Source of the DNA: Puia sp.
Lineage (GTDB): Bacteria; Bacteroidota; Bacteroidia; Chitinophagales; Chitinophagaceae
Length of the DNA: 64,000 nucleotides
Assembly: GCA_031292515.1 (NCBI GenBank)
Contig: JARLGZ010000172.1
Location: 186,001 to 250,000, forward strand
Direction: 5' to 3'
Part shown: in pieces, positions 1 through 8,275 of the stretch
How positions within the stretch are numbered: the stretch's first letter is position 1
How the letters are laid out: each line of letters starts with the position of its first letter
Program-made: the position numbers and the translations under genes
Notes under the pieces: model-generated
The model's input: the letters and a program-made list of their open reading frames with translations, nothing else
The model's database searches: none
What the model was told of the DNA's origin: nothing

Positions 1-1178
1 TGGGTGGCGGCGTAACGGAAGACCTCGGCGCCCAGATACATGGACGTCCAAAGACCGTCGTTATCGGAATCTTCCAATATGCCGGTGCTGGGATCTCCGT
101 CTTTCATACGGCTGATCGTCGCGTTGAATCCATGACGGATATGACGGGCCCTCACCTGCCGCTCATAATAGGCGGCCTTGCCGGCGAGGGTCATCTCTTC
201 GAAATGAATCTCTCCCAGGCCCAGGTCCGTCAGGATCAAAATGGAATTCCTGCCTCGCGAAATATGGATCACATGATCGGAGGGTATCCATCTTTGAGAC
301 GCGAAATAATCGAACTTACCGTCTTCGCGGAGCATAAACGCCCCATGTACAGATCCAAACCAGATTTTTCCCTCGATCTCATCCACAAAAGAGAGATCGT
401 CACAGGGGAGATTGTCATTCAGGTTACCCAACCGCTGCCCGGTCTCCGCATCCGCCCGGAAGTATCCGTTATGGGTACCCGCTATAATGATCTTGTTGTT
501 TTCCGCCAGTGTAAAACAAGTCATCCCGTCGGCTTTGATCCGCACGATCATCGATCCCGTCGCCGGCGAGAAAACCGAAAGCGAATGCTCCCCTAATAGC
601 CAGAAAACATTCCTCGCTGCATCATACCGGATATCGGCTATTTTTTCATCCGAACGCCCTGTCCAGGCGATGGTCGTATCCACGATATATTGAAGGGCTG
701 CTCCGTCGGAGACCAGGAAACTCCTGCCGGCGCCGGGACTGAGAAGGCGTGCGTCCGGAAGCGCATGCCGTGAGAAAAGCTTACCTGCCCAGGCATTGCT
801 GAATACGGATTTGTCATCCAGGTATACGAACTGGGAATCCAGGAGCGCGATATCGCTGATCTTCTTATAGCGAAAGGGACGATAAGACAGGTCCGTCACC
901 AGTTTGCCGGGATAGAGAAATTGTCCTCCGGATAATCGCAGGAGTCCTTCGGAAGAGCAGACCTGTATTACGCCGTTCCGGTCGCAAAACACCTTCTGCA
1001 ATTGAGCCGCCGCCGCGCCTTTCGCGACAGGCAGCATGTATTTTATACTGTAGTCCTGCATAAATGGCCTGTCCTCATGTACCGGCTGCCCGGACAGGGA
1101 GGACGATTGAGCGAGAGCTGAGCCACAAAAATAAAATGAAAGCCCCAAAAATGCGGCGATGTAGAAACGCGATTTCAT
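1..1178 (-). CDS. Propeller-type regulator-like protein, secreted (3' end cut by window)
   Basis: This open frame starts at an ATG at 1178 and runs leftward without a stop to the window edge (392 codons seen). Residues 1-23 form a Sec signal peptide (short basic start, hydrophobic core, end near SALAQS). The body has repeated blades of the type found in two-component-regulator propellers, such as DRNGVIQVCSSEGLLRLSGG and EIEGKIWFGSVHGAFML. Near the cut end, SDNDGLWTSMYLGAEVFRYA resembles the start of an alpha/alpha-barrel domain that follows such propellers in some Bacteroidota proteins; this is from memory of the family. The protein is probably periplasmic or surface exposed. Its function is unknown. 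It is divergent from the GH32-like gene across a spacer holding a 20-bp palindrome. Confidence 0.8.
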   Translation of the reverse strand, partial: MKSRFYIAAFLGLSFYFCGSALAQSSSLSGQPVHEDRPFMQDYSIKYMLPVAKGAAAAQLQKVFCDRNGVIQVCSSEGLLRLSGGQFLYPGKLVTDLSYRPFRYKKISDIALLDSQFVYLDDKSVFSNAWAGKLFSRHALPDARLLSPGAGRSFLVSDGAALQYIVDTTIAWTGRSDEKIADIRYDAARNVFWLLGEHSLSVFSPATGSMIVRIKADGMTCFTLAENNKIIIAGTHNGYFRADAETGQRLGNLNDNLPCDDLSFVDEIEGKIWFGSVHGAFMLREDGKFDYFASQRWIPSDHVIHISRGRNSILILTDLGLGEIHFEEMTLAGKAAYYERQVRARHIRHGFNATISRMKDGDPSTGILEDSDNDGLWTSMYLGAEVFRYAAT

Positions 1179-1265
1179 GCAGGTGAAAATTTAAAAGCTT
1201 GTGCTGGTTCCAGTTTTAGAGGGCTGATCGGCTTCGACATACTCAGGAGAGTGAAAGTATTTTTA

Positions 1266-1285
1266 ACTAACGATCGATCGTTAGT
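1266..1285. promoter_or_regulatory. Perfect 20-bp palindrome, candidate operator
   Basis: The sequence actaacgatcgatcgttagt is its own reverse complement over all 20 bases. It lies in the 243-bp spacer between two divergent genes, so a dimeric repressor bound here could control both. Its size and symmetry are like TetR-family operators, but no such regulator gene is in the window. The operator role is inference. Confidence 0.5.
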
Positions 1286-1318
1286 GACAGGATAAACCCG
1301 AATAAAACCGTATTTTTA

Positions 1319-1336
1319 GAGACCGGATCGGGTCTC
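1319..1336. repeat. Inverted repeat in the leader of the GH32-like gene
   Basis: The arms gagacc and ggtctc enclose six bases, about 85 bp upstream of the GH32-like start codon. It could be a second operator or a leader hairpin. The downstream leader also has loosely repeated acataa-acagg words. No function can be assigned. Confidence 0.35.
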
Positions 1337-1421
1337 ACATAAAAAACAGGTCCGGGACAAAAAAACATCTTATACTAAAAGACAGGTCTAACATAATAAC
1401 AGGACATAAACCAAAGCCAGC

Positions 1422-3047
1422 ATGCAGAGGAGAAAATTCTTACAAGCCGCCACAATGCTCCCCTTTTTTCCACATCCTCTTTCCGGGCAGGGCTCCCCCC
1501 GGCAAACGGATGCCAGGCCGGGACCGGTACCCGGGCTTGACAATGAATCGCCCGACCGTCAAACGCCCGATCGGCAGCCACCCGATCGACAAACCGATCA
1601 CCTGCAGTCCGCCGGGGTTGGCGAATCAAGGGATTTCTTCTACAAACCCGACGGTGCCTGGGCCGCCGATTTTATCCCGCTCTATGCCGATGGCGAATTC
1701 CAGTTGTTCTTTCTCCTGGATTGGAGAGACACGGAAAAACACGGAGAAGGGACTCCGTGGTACCGGATCAGCACAAAAGACTTTGTACATTTTACGGAGC
1801 ACGGCGAAATGCTGCCGCGCGGCACCAAAGAGGAGCAGGATCTCTTTGTATTCACGGGATCGGCGATAAAAGCAGAAGGAAAATATCATATTTTTTATAC
1901 GGGACACAACCCTTACCTGGCAGACCGCGGCAAACCGATGGAAGGGATCATGCATGCCGTAAGCGACGACATGCAGCAATGGCGGAAGCTCCCCGCACAG
2001 ACATTTTTTTCACCGGCGGACAAATACGAAGCGAATGACTGGCGGGATCCATTCGTCTTCCGGAATGAAGCCGCGGGAGAATACAATATGCTGGTCGCCG
2101 CAAGATTCAAAGAAGGGATTCCGCGCAGAAGAGGACTGACGGCGCTTTGTGCGTCAAAAGACCTCGAACACTGGGAGGTAAGGGACCCCTTTTATTCGCC
2201 GGGCCTGTTCTACACACATGAATGCCCCGACCATTTCAAAATGGGCGACTGGTATTATTTGTTGTTCTCCGAATTTACCGACCGCGTCAGAACCCGCTAC
2301 CGCATGAGCCGCTCGCCCAAAGGCCCGTGGATCATCCCCAAAAGAGACGATTTCGACGGACATGCCTATTACGCCGCGAAATCTGCCTCGGATGGTCATC
2401 AAAGATTCCTGTTTGGCTGGAATCCCACCCGTGAAGGGGGTAAGGACAACGGAGGCTGGAACTGGGGGGGCTCCCTGGTCGTGCACGAGATCCTCCAGGA
2501 GGCCGATGGCGAGCTCTCGGTGAGACCGCCCGGCACGGTCAAGGCGGCATTTCAAAACACCATTCACCCGGATTTCAAGCCGGCTGGCGGCCCCGTCCGA
2601 GTCGAAAACGGAACGGTCACCATCCGGTCGGCGGGCACCTTCGGCGCCGCCATTGCCGGCAAGATGCCGCCCATCTGCCGGATCAACACAACCCTCGAGT
2701 TCGGAAAAGACACCCCTGAATGCGGCCTCATGCTTCGCGTCAGCGACGACCTCGATACCGCCTATTATATCCGTCTCGAGCCCGCCAATAACCGCTTCGT
2801 CTTCGACAAATGGCCGCGCGACCGGGCAGACGTGCCCTATATGGTGGAACTCAGCCGGGACATCGTATTAAAGCCGGACACGCCCCACCATCTCCAGGTA
2901 TTCATCGACGGTAATAAAGGAGTGGCTTATCTCGACGATAAGATCGCCATGAATTTCAGGATCTACGATAGTCCGGAAGGGGACTGGGGCATTTTCGCCT
3001 CCCTGGGAACAGCCACTTTTAAAAACACGACCCTATCGACTTTATGA
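1422..3047 (+). CDS. Secreted GH32-like (beta-fructofuranosidase superfamily) hydrolase
   Basis: This 541-residue protein probably hydrolyses a furanoside glycan outside the cytoplasm. The N-terminus MQRRKFLQAA carries a twin-arginine motif followed by a hydrophobic stretch, suggesting Tat export. A proline-rich linker with PDRQ repeats (about residues 45-65) precedes a five-bladed propeller domain. The GH32-type signposts are KPDGAWAADF near the start of the domain (nucleophile region), FTGSAI, WRDPFVF (RDP motif) and HECPDHF (EC motif, likely acid/base). The last 170 residues form a beta-sandwich typical of GH32 C-termini, with GLMLRVSDDLDTAYYIRLEP. The classical NDPNG box is not intact, so substrate and even family subgroup (GH32 versus a GH43/62 relative) are uncertain. 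It is transcribed alone. Confidence 0.8.
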   Translation: MQRRKFLQAATMLPFFPHPLSGQGSPRQTDARPGPVPGLDNESPDRQTPDRQPPDRQTDHLQSAGVGESRDFFYKPDGAWAADFIPLYADGEFQLFFLLDWRDTEKHGEGTPWYRISTKDFVHFTEHGEMLPRGTKEEQDLFVFTGSAIKAEGKYHIFYTGHNPYLADRGKPMEGIMHAVSDDMQQWRKLPAQTFFSPADKYEANDWRDPFVFRNEAAGEYNMLVAARFKEGIPRRRGLTALCASKDLEHWEVRDPFYSPGLFYTHECPDHFKMGDWYYLLFSEFTDRVRTRYRMSRSPKGPWIIPKRDDFDGHAYYAAKSASDGHQRFLFGWNPTREGGKDNGGWNWGGSLVVHEILQEADGELSVRPPGTVKAAFQNTIHPDFKPAGGPVRVENGTVTIRSAGTFGAAIAGKMPPICRINTTLEFGKDTPECGLMLRVSDDLDTAYYIRLEPANNRFVFDKWPRDRADVPYMVELSRDIVLKPDTPHHLQVFIDGNKGVAYLDDKIAMNFRIYDSPEGDWGIFASLGTATFKNTTLSTL

Positions 3048-3092
3048 GGACCACCCTGCCATGCCAGGAAATCCTGCCCGCAATTCCCGCAA

Positions 3093-3124
3093 TTCCCGTC
3101 CGGACGGGAAACCGTAGGGCTACG
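3093..3124. repeat. Palindrome and small hairpin after the GH32-like gene
   Basis: ttcccgtccggacgggaa (3093-3110) is a perfect 18-bp palindrome. It is followed by cgtag-gg-ctacg (3113-3124), and preceded by two tandem copies of cgcaattcc. The elements sit between convergent genes (stops at 3047 and 3140). There is no T-run, so a classical intrinsic terminator is not shown, but a 3'-end hairpin role is plausible. Confidence 0.4.
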
Positions 3125-3139
3125 AGAAAGAAGGGGATT

Positions 3140-3409
3140 TTATTCCCTGATCACGAAGCCGCTGAAATGCTCATGATCCCGGTCGGAACGGACGAGTTCG
3201 ATGACCACCGCCGCTTCAGGCCCCTGGTGAGCCCATTCTACAAATTTGGACAGTTGCTCCTCACTGCCGGAAACGATCGCCTCAACATGACCGTCCGGGG
3301 TATTTCTTACCCATCCCGTCACACCTAATTTCCCCGCGATAGCCTTTGCGGTATCCCTGTAAAAAACGCCTTGCACCTTGCCTTTGATCAGTAAATGAAT
3401 GGTCGCCAT
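3140..3409 (-). CDS. acyP: Acylphosphatase
   Basis: This 89-residue protein is the size of a stand-alone acylphosphatase, which hydrolyses carboxyl-phosphate bonds in the cytosol. The phosphate-binding loop is GKVQGVFYR (residues about 10-18), whose Arg binds the phosphate. TGWVRNTPDGHVE supplies the catalytic Asn. GPEAAVVIELV and FSGFVIRE are the usual C-terminal strands. The ATG at 3409 is chosen because the domain begins immediately with MATIHLLIKG; an upstream extension in the same frame has no resemblance to the family. It is divergent from the small protein at 3554. Confidence 0.95.
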   Translation of the reverse strand: MATIHLLIKGKVQGVFYRDTAKAIAGKLGVTGWVRNTPDGHVEAIVSGSEEQLSKFVEWAHQGPEAAVVIELVRSDRDHEHFSGFVIRE

Positions 3410-3450
3410 AGTAAAAATTGCCTTGAAAAATAGAATAGATAGGGGTTTGT

Positions 3451-3553
3451 TTGAGACCTCAAGATAAATTAGTCTCCCAATATGGCCTTCTTTTAACAGT
3501 GCTTTTTGGCATAAGGCATAGAAATTGAACTTTCCTCCCCAAATACATTTTAT
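3451..3553. promoter_or_regulatory. Divergent promoter region between acyP and the small protein
   Basis: This AT-rich spacer holds a ttgag-ac-ctcaa inverted repeat near 3451. Rightward, a ttg in tttttggc and a tagaaattg block lie about 20 bp apart, a loose match to the Bacteroidota TTG/TAnnTTTG promoter. It must carry both start regions, but the exact boxes are uncertain. Confidence 0.3.
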
Positions 3554-3784
3554 ATGAAACACAATCATCACGAAGAGGCAGCAATGCATCATGAAAAAGC
3601 GGCAGAAGCACTGAAAAAAGCTCACAAAGCCAACCAGGAAGGAAACGAGGGAGAAGAAGCCTCCCATGCCCAAACGGCAAGAGGCCACCAGGCAAATGCC
3701 CAACAACATGCTGACGAAGCCGCCAAAAAACATTCCATGAGAGGCAATTCCAATTCAAATTCAGGAGCCAATTTAAAGAAATAG
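3554..3784 (+). CDS. Small His/Ala/Lys-rich helical protein
   Basis: The gene encodes 76 residues with no signal peptide, no Cys and a highly charged composition. The N-terminal two-thirds repeats His-, Glu- and Ala-rich helical segments (HHEEAAMHHEKAAEALKKAH, then HQANAQQHADEAAKK), and the tail is Asn/Ser rich. The ATG follows an A-rich leader and the gene ends just before a strong intrinsic terminator, both supporting a real single-gene transcript. Similar short His/Ala-rich proteins occur widely in Chitinophagaceae, but their function is unknown to me. A stress or metal-related role would be a guess. Confidence 0.75.
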   Translation: MKHNHHEEAAMHHEKAAEALKKAHKANQEGNEGEEASHAQTARGHQANAQQHADEAAKKHSMRGNSNSNSGANLKK

Positions 3785-3804
3785 GATTGCCCATCGACCC
3801 GAGG

Positions 3805-3832
3805 CCTGCCCCTTACAGGGCAGGTCTTTTTT
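3805..3832 (+). terminator. Rho-independent terminator
   Basis: A perfect 7-bp stem cctgccc/gggcagg with a six-base loop is followed by tctttttt. It lies 20 bp after the small protein's stop and would end its transcript. The T-run is also the first unit of a short repeat array shared with the convergent GH2 gene's 3' end. Confidence 0.85.
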
Positions 3833-3870
3833 CAAAGGGGTCCTTTTTCAAAGTCCCCTTTTTCAAGGGT
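3825..3870. repeat. Three degenerate 13-16-bp repeats after the GH2 stop
   Basis: On the minus strand the unit is ggacccctttgaaaaa with variants. There are three units, starting about 9 bp beyond the stop codon of the GH2 gene (3879-3881). This is one of many stop-proximal arrays in the window. Confidence 0.6.
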
Positions 3871-3878
3871 CCGCTGTC

Positions 3879-6428
3879 CTATTTACTCTCCACTATCAAA
3901 GCCGAACCAACCAGCCTGGCGCTTTCGGCTTTTACGGAAAATGTGCCGTTCCGCCCCTTCTTTCCTTTTACAATTACCAGCGCCATTCCATTAAAGGCCG
4001 GACGCTCATGGCTTTGAAAAGGCACAAAACTGGTGGCATCCCCATTATCGGTTGCGACAATTTCTCCCGGCCCTTCCACAGAAAATTTAATTAGCGGGTG
4101 GGAACCGGGCACCACCGATCCTTCTTTGTCGGTTACCTTGACGGTAATAAAAGACAGATCATCTCCATCCGCTTTTATAAGGGTCCGGTCGGCAGACAGG
4201 CTGAGCTTTGCCGCTTCACCTGTCGTTTTCACCACATCGGTGGCCCATTGTTTCCCATTTTTATAACAAACCACTTCCAGTTCACCCGGAGCATATTTTA
4301 CAGTATCCCAGGTCAGGCGAAAATCTTGTCCGGGTATTTTGGCCTTACGCCCCAGGCTTTTCCCGTTCAAAAACAATTCAGCCTCGTCACCGGAAGTGTA
4401 GACATCGACAGGAGTAGCCAGCCCGATCCGCTCCGCCCAATTCCAATGTGGTAAAATATGCGCCATCGGGTAGTCGGGTCTCCAATGTGATTGATAAAGA
4501 TAAAAACGGTCTTTGGGAAATCCCGCTAAATCCACAATGCCGAAATAACTGCTTCGGGAGGGGGGATTCTTTTTCCGGATTTCATCGAGCTTCGCTTCCA
4601 GCTCTTTTCGCTTTTCGGGATCATTGCGAAAATTTTGCAAGTTTGTTTCATCCGAATTATAAGGTGTCGGTTCTCCGATATAATCGAAGCCGGTCCACAC
4701 AAATTCACCTAACAGATGCGGATACCTGGCGTTGGTACGAAACTGTTCATCGGGAGAACACCCCCAACCCGGATATGCATGATCATAAGAAGATATCTGC
4801 CAGTTCCGGTATTCGGTTCCGAAGAAATATTCGCCACGTGATGAAACACAGGACGACGTTTCGCTGCCAATCGTCGGCTTGTTCATATATCGTGGGTCGG
4901 CGTCCCATTTGGGCTGCTGGCTAAAAAAATAGTTCACTCCCATCACATCCAACCCTTCCACGGCGCCTGTTTCACGCCCTCCATCGGGATCGTTATACCC
5001 ATTGGAAACAGGACGGGTTGGATCTTCAGCCCGGACGATGCCGGCCAGATGTTTTGTCATCTCCACATTGCGTTGATCCATCACCTCGTTGCCGATTGAC
5101 CAGATGAACACGGAAGGATGGTTCTGGTCACGGTGTACCATGGCTTTCAGGTCTTTCTCGTGCCATTCTTCATAAAGTTTGTTATAGTCCAATGCCCTTT
5201 TGCCGGTTTTCCAGCAGTCAAAGGCCTCGTCCCAAACCAAAAAACCCATTTGATCGGCAAGTTCGAGCAATTCAGGAGCCGGAGGATTGTGCGAGGTACG
5301 CAAGGCGTTGCATCCCATCTCTTTTAGAATGGTCAATTGCCGGCGCAGGGCACTCGTGTTAATAGCAGCGCCTAACGCACCTAAATCGTGATGGTTGCAG
5401 GTCCCCTGAATTTGAACCCTGCGGCCGTTCAGCAGAAAACCATTGCGCGCTGTAAATTCAATGGTCCGGACCCCAAATGGCGTATAGTATGTATCGACCG
5501 CCTTGCCATTTACACGCACGATAGTTTGTGCAAGATAGCGACTGGGCGAACTAATATCCCAGCGTTTTGGATTCCTGACTATGGCCTGCGTGGTGATAGT
5601 CGCATTCGTGTCGGCTTCAATTTTGATAACCGATTCATTGAAAGAGGCAAGTTTCTCCCCAGGCGTATTATTGCTGTTCAATTCAAATACAGCAGTTTCA
5701 ACCCTTGCTTCGACGGGCAATTTACCTTGATTGTCGATAGTCGTCTTCATCCTGACCGTTGCCGAAGCATCTGAGACTTCGGGTGTGGTGATATAAGTAC
5801 CCCAATGGCCAACATGCACCTGATTTGTGGTTACCAACCACACATGGCGATAAATCCCGGCCCCGGGATACCAGCGCGAATCCCAGTTTTCCGTATCGAG
5901 CCGCACAGCCAATATATTTTCTTCTCCAATCCTGAGATAAGGCGTCAGATCCATCCGGAATGAATTGTATCCATACGGCCATGTGCCTACGTAGTTGCCA
6001 TTGAGCCAGATTTTGGCGTTGGCCATTGCCCCGTCAAAATCGACAAAAATTCGTTTGCCTGCATCCGAAGCGGGAACCACAAAATGCTTCCGGTACCAGC
6101 CGATTCCTTTCCATGGCAGTTTCCCGGTCCCTCCTTCCAGCTCGATCCTGAAAGGGCCTGAAATACCCCAATCATGCGGCAGGCTCAATTTTTGCCAGTC
6201 GCCATCTTTGAACGCGATACTTTCCAATTGCTGAGGCTCCTCCCTTTGCGAGCCGTCCGGCTGTAATCCATACCGGCTGAACAACCAGCCTTCATCAAAT
6301 GAACGAGTATCCTTAGCGCCCATCCTCAGCATGGATCCATTTTGTGAAAACGAGGTCCCGGCGATCATCAGACTCAGAACAAAGAGGATGGTTGTTTGCA
6401 AGGAAAACAAGTTTTTAACTGAATTCAT
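3879..6428 (-). CDS. GH2 beta-galactosidase-type glycoside hydrolase, secreted
   Basis: This 849-residue protein has a Sec signal peptide (residues 1-29, ending SFSQ). The GH2 architecture is complete. The sugar-binding domain runs to about residue 210 (LSLPHDWGI, GIGWYRKHF, WLNGNYVGTW) and the immunoglobulin-like domain covers about 215-330. The TIM barrel starts at GFLLNGRRVQIQG. The acid/base is Glu448 in FIWSIGNEV and the nucleophile is Glu523 in IGSETSS. The last 150 residues form extra beta domains (DUF4982 and Ig-like), as in many Bacteroidota beta-galactosidases. It probably removes terminal beta-galactose or a related sugar from glycans in the periplasm. It is the last gene of a leftward run and is not paired with a SusC/SusD system. 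Confidence 0.93.
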   Translation of the reverse strand: MNSVKNLFSLQTTILFVLSLMIAGTSFSQNGSMLRMGAKDTRSFDEGWLFSRYGLQPDGSQREEPQQLESIAFKDGDWQKLSLPHDWGISGPFRIELEGGTGKLPWKGIGWYRKHFVVPASDAGKRIFVDFDGAMANAKIWLNGNYVGTWPYGYNSFRMDLTPYLRIGEENILAVRLDTENWDSRWYPGAGIYRHVWLVTTNQVHVGHWGTYITTPEVSDASATVRMKTTIDNQGKLPVEARVETAVFELNSNNTPGEKLASFNESVIKIEADTNATITTQAIVRNPKRWDISSPSRYLAQTIVRVNGKAVDTYYTPFGVRTIEFTARNGFLLNGRRVQIQGTCNHHDLGALGAAINTSALRRQLTILKEMGCNALRTSHNPPAPELLELADQMGFLVWDEAFDCWKTGKRALDYNKLYEEWHEKDLKAMVHRDQNHPSVFIWSIGNEVMDQRNVEMTKHLAGIVRAEDPTRPVSNGYNDPDGGRETGAVEGLDVMGVNYFFSQQPKWDADPRYMNKPTIGSETSSCVSSRGEYFFGTEYRNWQISSYDHAYPGWGCSPDEQFRTNARYPHLLGEFVWTGFDYIGEPTPYNSDETNLQNFRNDPEKRKELEAKLDEIRKKNPPSRSSYFGIVDLAGFPKDRFYLYQSHWRPDYPMAHILPHWNWAERIGLATPVDVYTSGDEAELFLNGKSLGRKAKIPGQDFRLTWDTVKYAPGELEVVCYKNGKQWATDVVKTTGEAAKLSLSADRTLIKADGDDLSFITVKVTDKEGSVVPGSHPLIKFSVEGPGEIVATDNGDATSFVPFQSHERPAFNGMALVIVKGKKGRNGTFSVKAESARLVGSALIVESK

Positions 6429-6495
6429 CGTAAGGTATTGTTGTTGGTAAATAAGGTAAATGAAATTGCATCCGGTTATAAGATTGTGCCATCAT

Positions 6496-6927
6496 TTATT
6501 TCCAAATGAGCACCAGCATACCCCCGAAGATCAGCGCGGCTCCCACCGCAATACGCGGCGTGATGGCTTCCCCAAGAAACAAGGCGGCCAGCAGGATGGT
6601 AAATACGATACTGCCCTTGTCGATGGCGCTCACTTCGGCGACTTTTCCCAGTTGGAGGGCCTTATAGTAGAACAGCCAGGAGAACCCTGTGGCAAATGCA
6701 GAAAGGGTGAGGAAGAGCCAGTTGCCTCTCGATAGCCCTGGTATCTCGCGGAAGGATCCTTTGAATAATACGATGCCCCAGGTGATGAGCAGGATGATGG
6801 CCGTGCGGATAGCCGTCGCCAGGTCGGAATTGACGTGTTTTAGACCCATCTTGGCGAAGATAGCCGTCAGCGCAGCGAACAAAGCCGACAAAAGTGCATA
6901 CCATATATAGGGAGCTATCTGGGACAT
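6496..6927 (-). CDS. EamA/DMT-family transporter, single-domain
   Basis: This 143-residue membrane protein has about five hydrophobic helices and one EamA unit, half the usual ten-helix size. Such single-unit forms (COG2510-like) are known and probably act as dimers. Recognisable parts are ALFAALTAIFAKMGL near the start, and KVAEVSAIDKGSIVFTILLA followed by LFLGEAITPR in the last third. The substrate cannot be told. It is preceded by a repeat-filled spacer after the S1/P1-like gene. Confidence 0.85.
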   Translation of the reverse strand: MSQIAPYIWYALLSALFAALTAIFAKMGLKHVNSDLATAIRTAIILLITWGIVLFKGSFREIPGLSRGNWLFLTLSAFATGFSWLFYYKALQLGKVAEVSAIDKGSIVFTILLAALFLGEAITPRIAVGAALIFGGMLVLIWK

Positions 6928-7014
6928 ATTGAATGCGGAAAAATATTGAGTCTGAAAATTATTGAGTCTGAAAAATTGAAACTGAAAAATCGAGTCTGAA
7001 ACTACACAAATATT
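6928..7014. repeat. Repeats of attgagtctgaaaa upstream of the EamA gene
   Basis: About four degenerate copies of attgagtctgaaaa (period 14-17 bp) fill the stretch directly upstream of the EamA start codon. They are AT-rich and different in sequence from the adjoining array at 7015-7170. The EamA promoter, if it has its own, must lie in or beside them. Confidence 0.55.
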
Positions 7015-7170
7015 CCGAACCTGAGGCCCATGTCCCGAGTCAGACCGCCTCTTATTCCGAACCAGACTGCTTGTTATTCCGCCCCCCCGCCTGTAGTCCG
7101 GACTATCCCCCTTGCAGCCCGAACTATCTCATCCTGCAGCCCGAACTATCCCGCCTGGCAATCGTCCCCT
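7015..7170. repeat. Degenerate 20-22-bp array after the S1/P1-like gene
   Basis: On the minus strand, units begin ggaataac, ggaataag, gggatagt or gagatagt and recur about every 20-22 bp, each with a TAG or TAA near its start. The best three copies share tgcagcccgaactatc on the plus strand (starts near 7092, 7113 and 7135). The last codons of the gene itself, ggaatactag, look like the first unit. Confidence 0.6.
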
Positions 7171-8172
7171 CTAGTATTCCGGATCCGGGTTGATCATATC
7201 GACCTTACCCTGTTTCCACCGGCGCAGGTCCCTGGCAAGGGCCGACTGGTTCCGTTGCGTCAGCGCCTTCGGATCAAGGTTCCCCAGGTCTGGTTTCCCC
7301 GCGTTCACCCAGGCGGTATACCAGAAGCTCGCTGTCTCCCGGATAGCCGCGCGCAGCTGGCGTTCTACCATCCCATTCAACGCTGCATGATATTTTATAG
7401 CGTATTCCTTCGAATGGACCGGGTCTCCGTAAAAGCTTTTGGCGATATGCCCTTCGGCATCCAATTTATAGATCTTATTTTCCGGGAGGCCTTCTTTCAA
7501 CCGGCGATCGATCAGGAGCATGCTGTCGGCCAGCAGATAAGTAGCCGCAATCATGCGCCTCGTCTCCCTGGTAATGTCATCGATGTATTTTGGAGTCCCG
7601 GTATAGAGATTATACCCGTCGCCAAACATTTCGGGAATTTGCCCCTCCCAGAAACCATGGATACCCCGCTGACCGGTCTTTAACCCGTCGTGATTGACGG
7701 AGGTATGCAGGGGCATGTGGGCATCCCCTATATAATGACCCAGGTTGGCCGACAGGAAGAGGATATCCAGCTTTCTTCTTTCCCGGAAAGCCTTTGTCAG
7801 GGAGTCCATGAGCATAGGGATAAACCAGGGAAGCGTGCCATTCTTTTGGAGGAAGGGGGTTCCGAATTTTGCCGTCGCATCCTGCAGGGTAAGAGGCAGG
7901 CTATCCATCATGCCCGGGCCATATTCCTCCAGGTTGATAAAGTGCCGGGCCGACTCGTCTCTATCGTGATAAAGATGCTTGCGGACATCGGGCATGTCCG
8001 ATTCCTGGGTGAGAAAGTCGGCATGGTTGAAAAAAAACACCCGCATCTCCGCGGGCAATGCAAATATCGCGGCGCGATTGATGTGCTGATGTCCCCAGGC
8101 GCCCCAGGCGTATACCAGCGAAATGCTTCCCACTAACAGGGACAGGAGAAGAAAACTCTTTTTTGTTCTCAT
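7171..8172 (-). CDS. S1/P1-nuclease / zinc-dependent phospholipase C-like enzyme, secreted
   Basis: This 333-residue protein has a signal peptide (residues 1-22, ending VYA). The mature protein begins WGAWGHQHINRAA, matching the S1/P1 and phospholipase C zinc-enzyme fold, where the N-terminal Trp and a following His bind zinc. FLSANLGHYIGDAHMPLH (about residue 135 onward) supplies the other His/Asp ligands. The enzyme is probably a periplasmic or secreted phosphodiesterase acting on nucleic acids or phospholipids. Which of the two cannot be decided from sequence alone. It lies in a leftward run downstream of a lipoprotein gene. Confidence 0.82.
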   Translation of the reverse strand: MRTKKSFLLLSLLVGSISLVYAWGAWGHQHINRAAIFALPAEMRVFFFNHADFLTQESDMPDVRKHLYHDRDESARHFINLEEYGPGMMDSLPLTLQDATAKFGTPFLQKNGTLPWFIPMLMDSLTKAFRERRKLDILFLSANLGHYIGDAHMPLHTSVNHDGLKTGQRGIHGFWEGQIPEMFGDGYNLYTGTPKYIDDITRETRRMIAATYLLADSMLLIDRRLKEGLPENKIYKLDAEGHIAKSFYGDPVHSKEYAIKYHAALNGMVERQLRAAIRETASFWYTAWVNAGKPDLGNLDPKALTQRNQSALARDLRRWKQGKVDMINPDPEY

Positions 8173-8275
8173 CGGTTGTCTTTAAAATTCATCGCCCATA
8201 AAATTATCGGCGACAATTTAATTCATTTTCCTGTACGATCCGGAATGTTACGGAATGGTTAAGAATCGATAGCTC

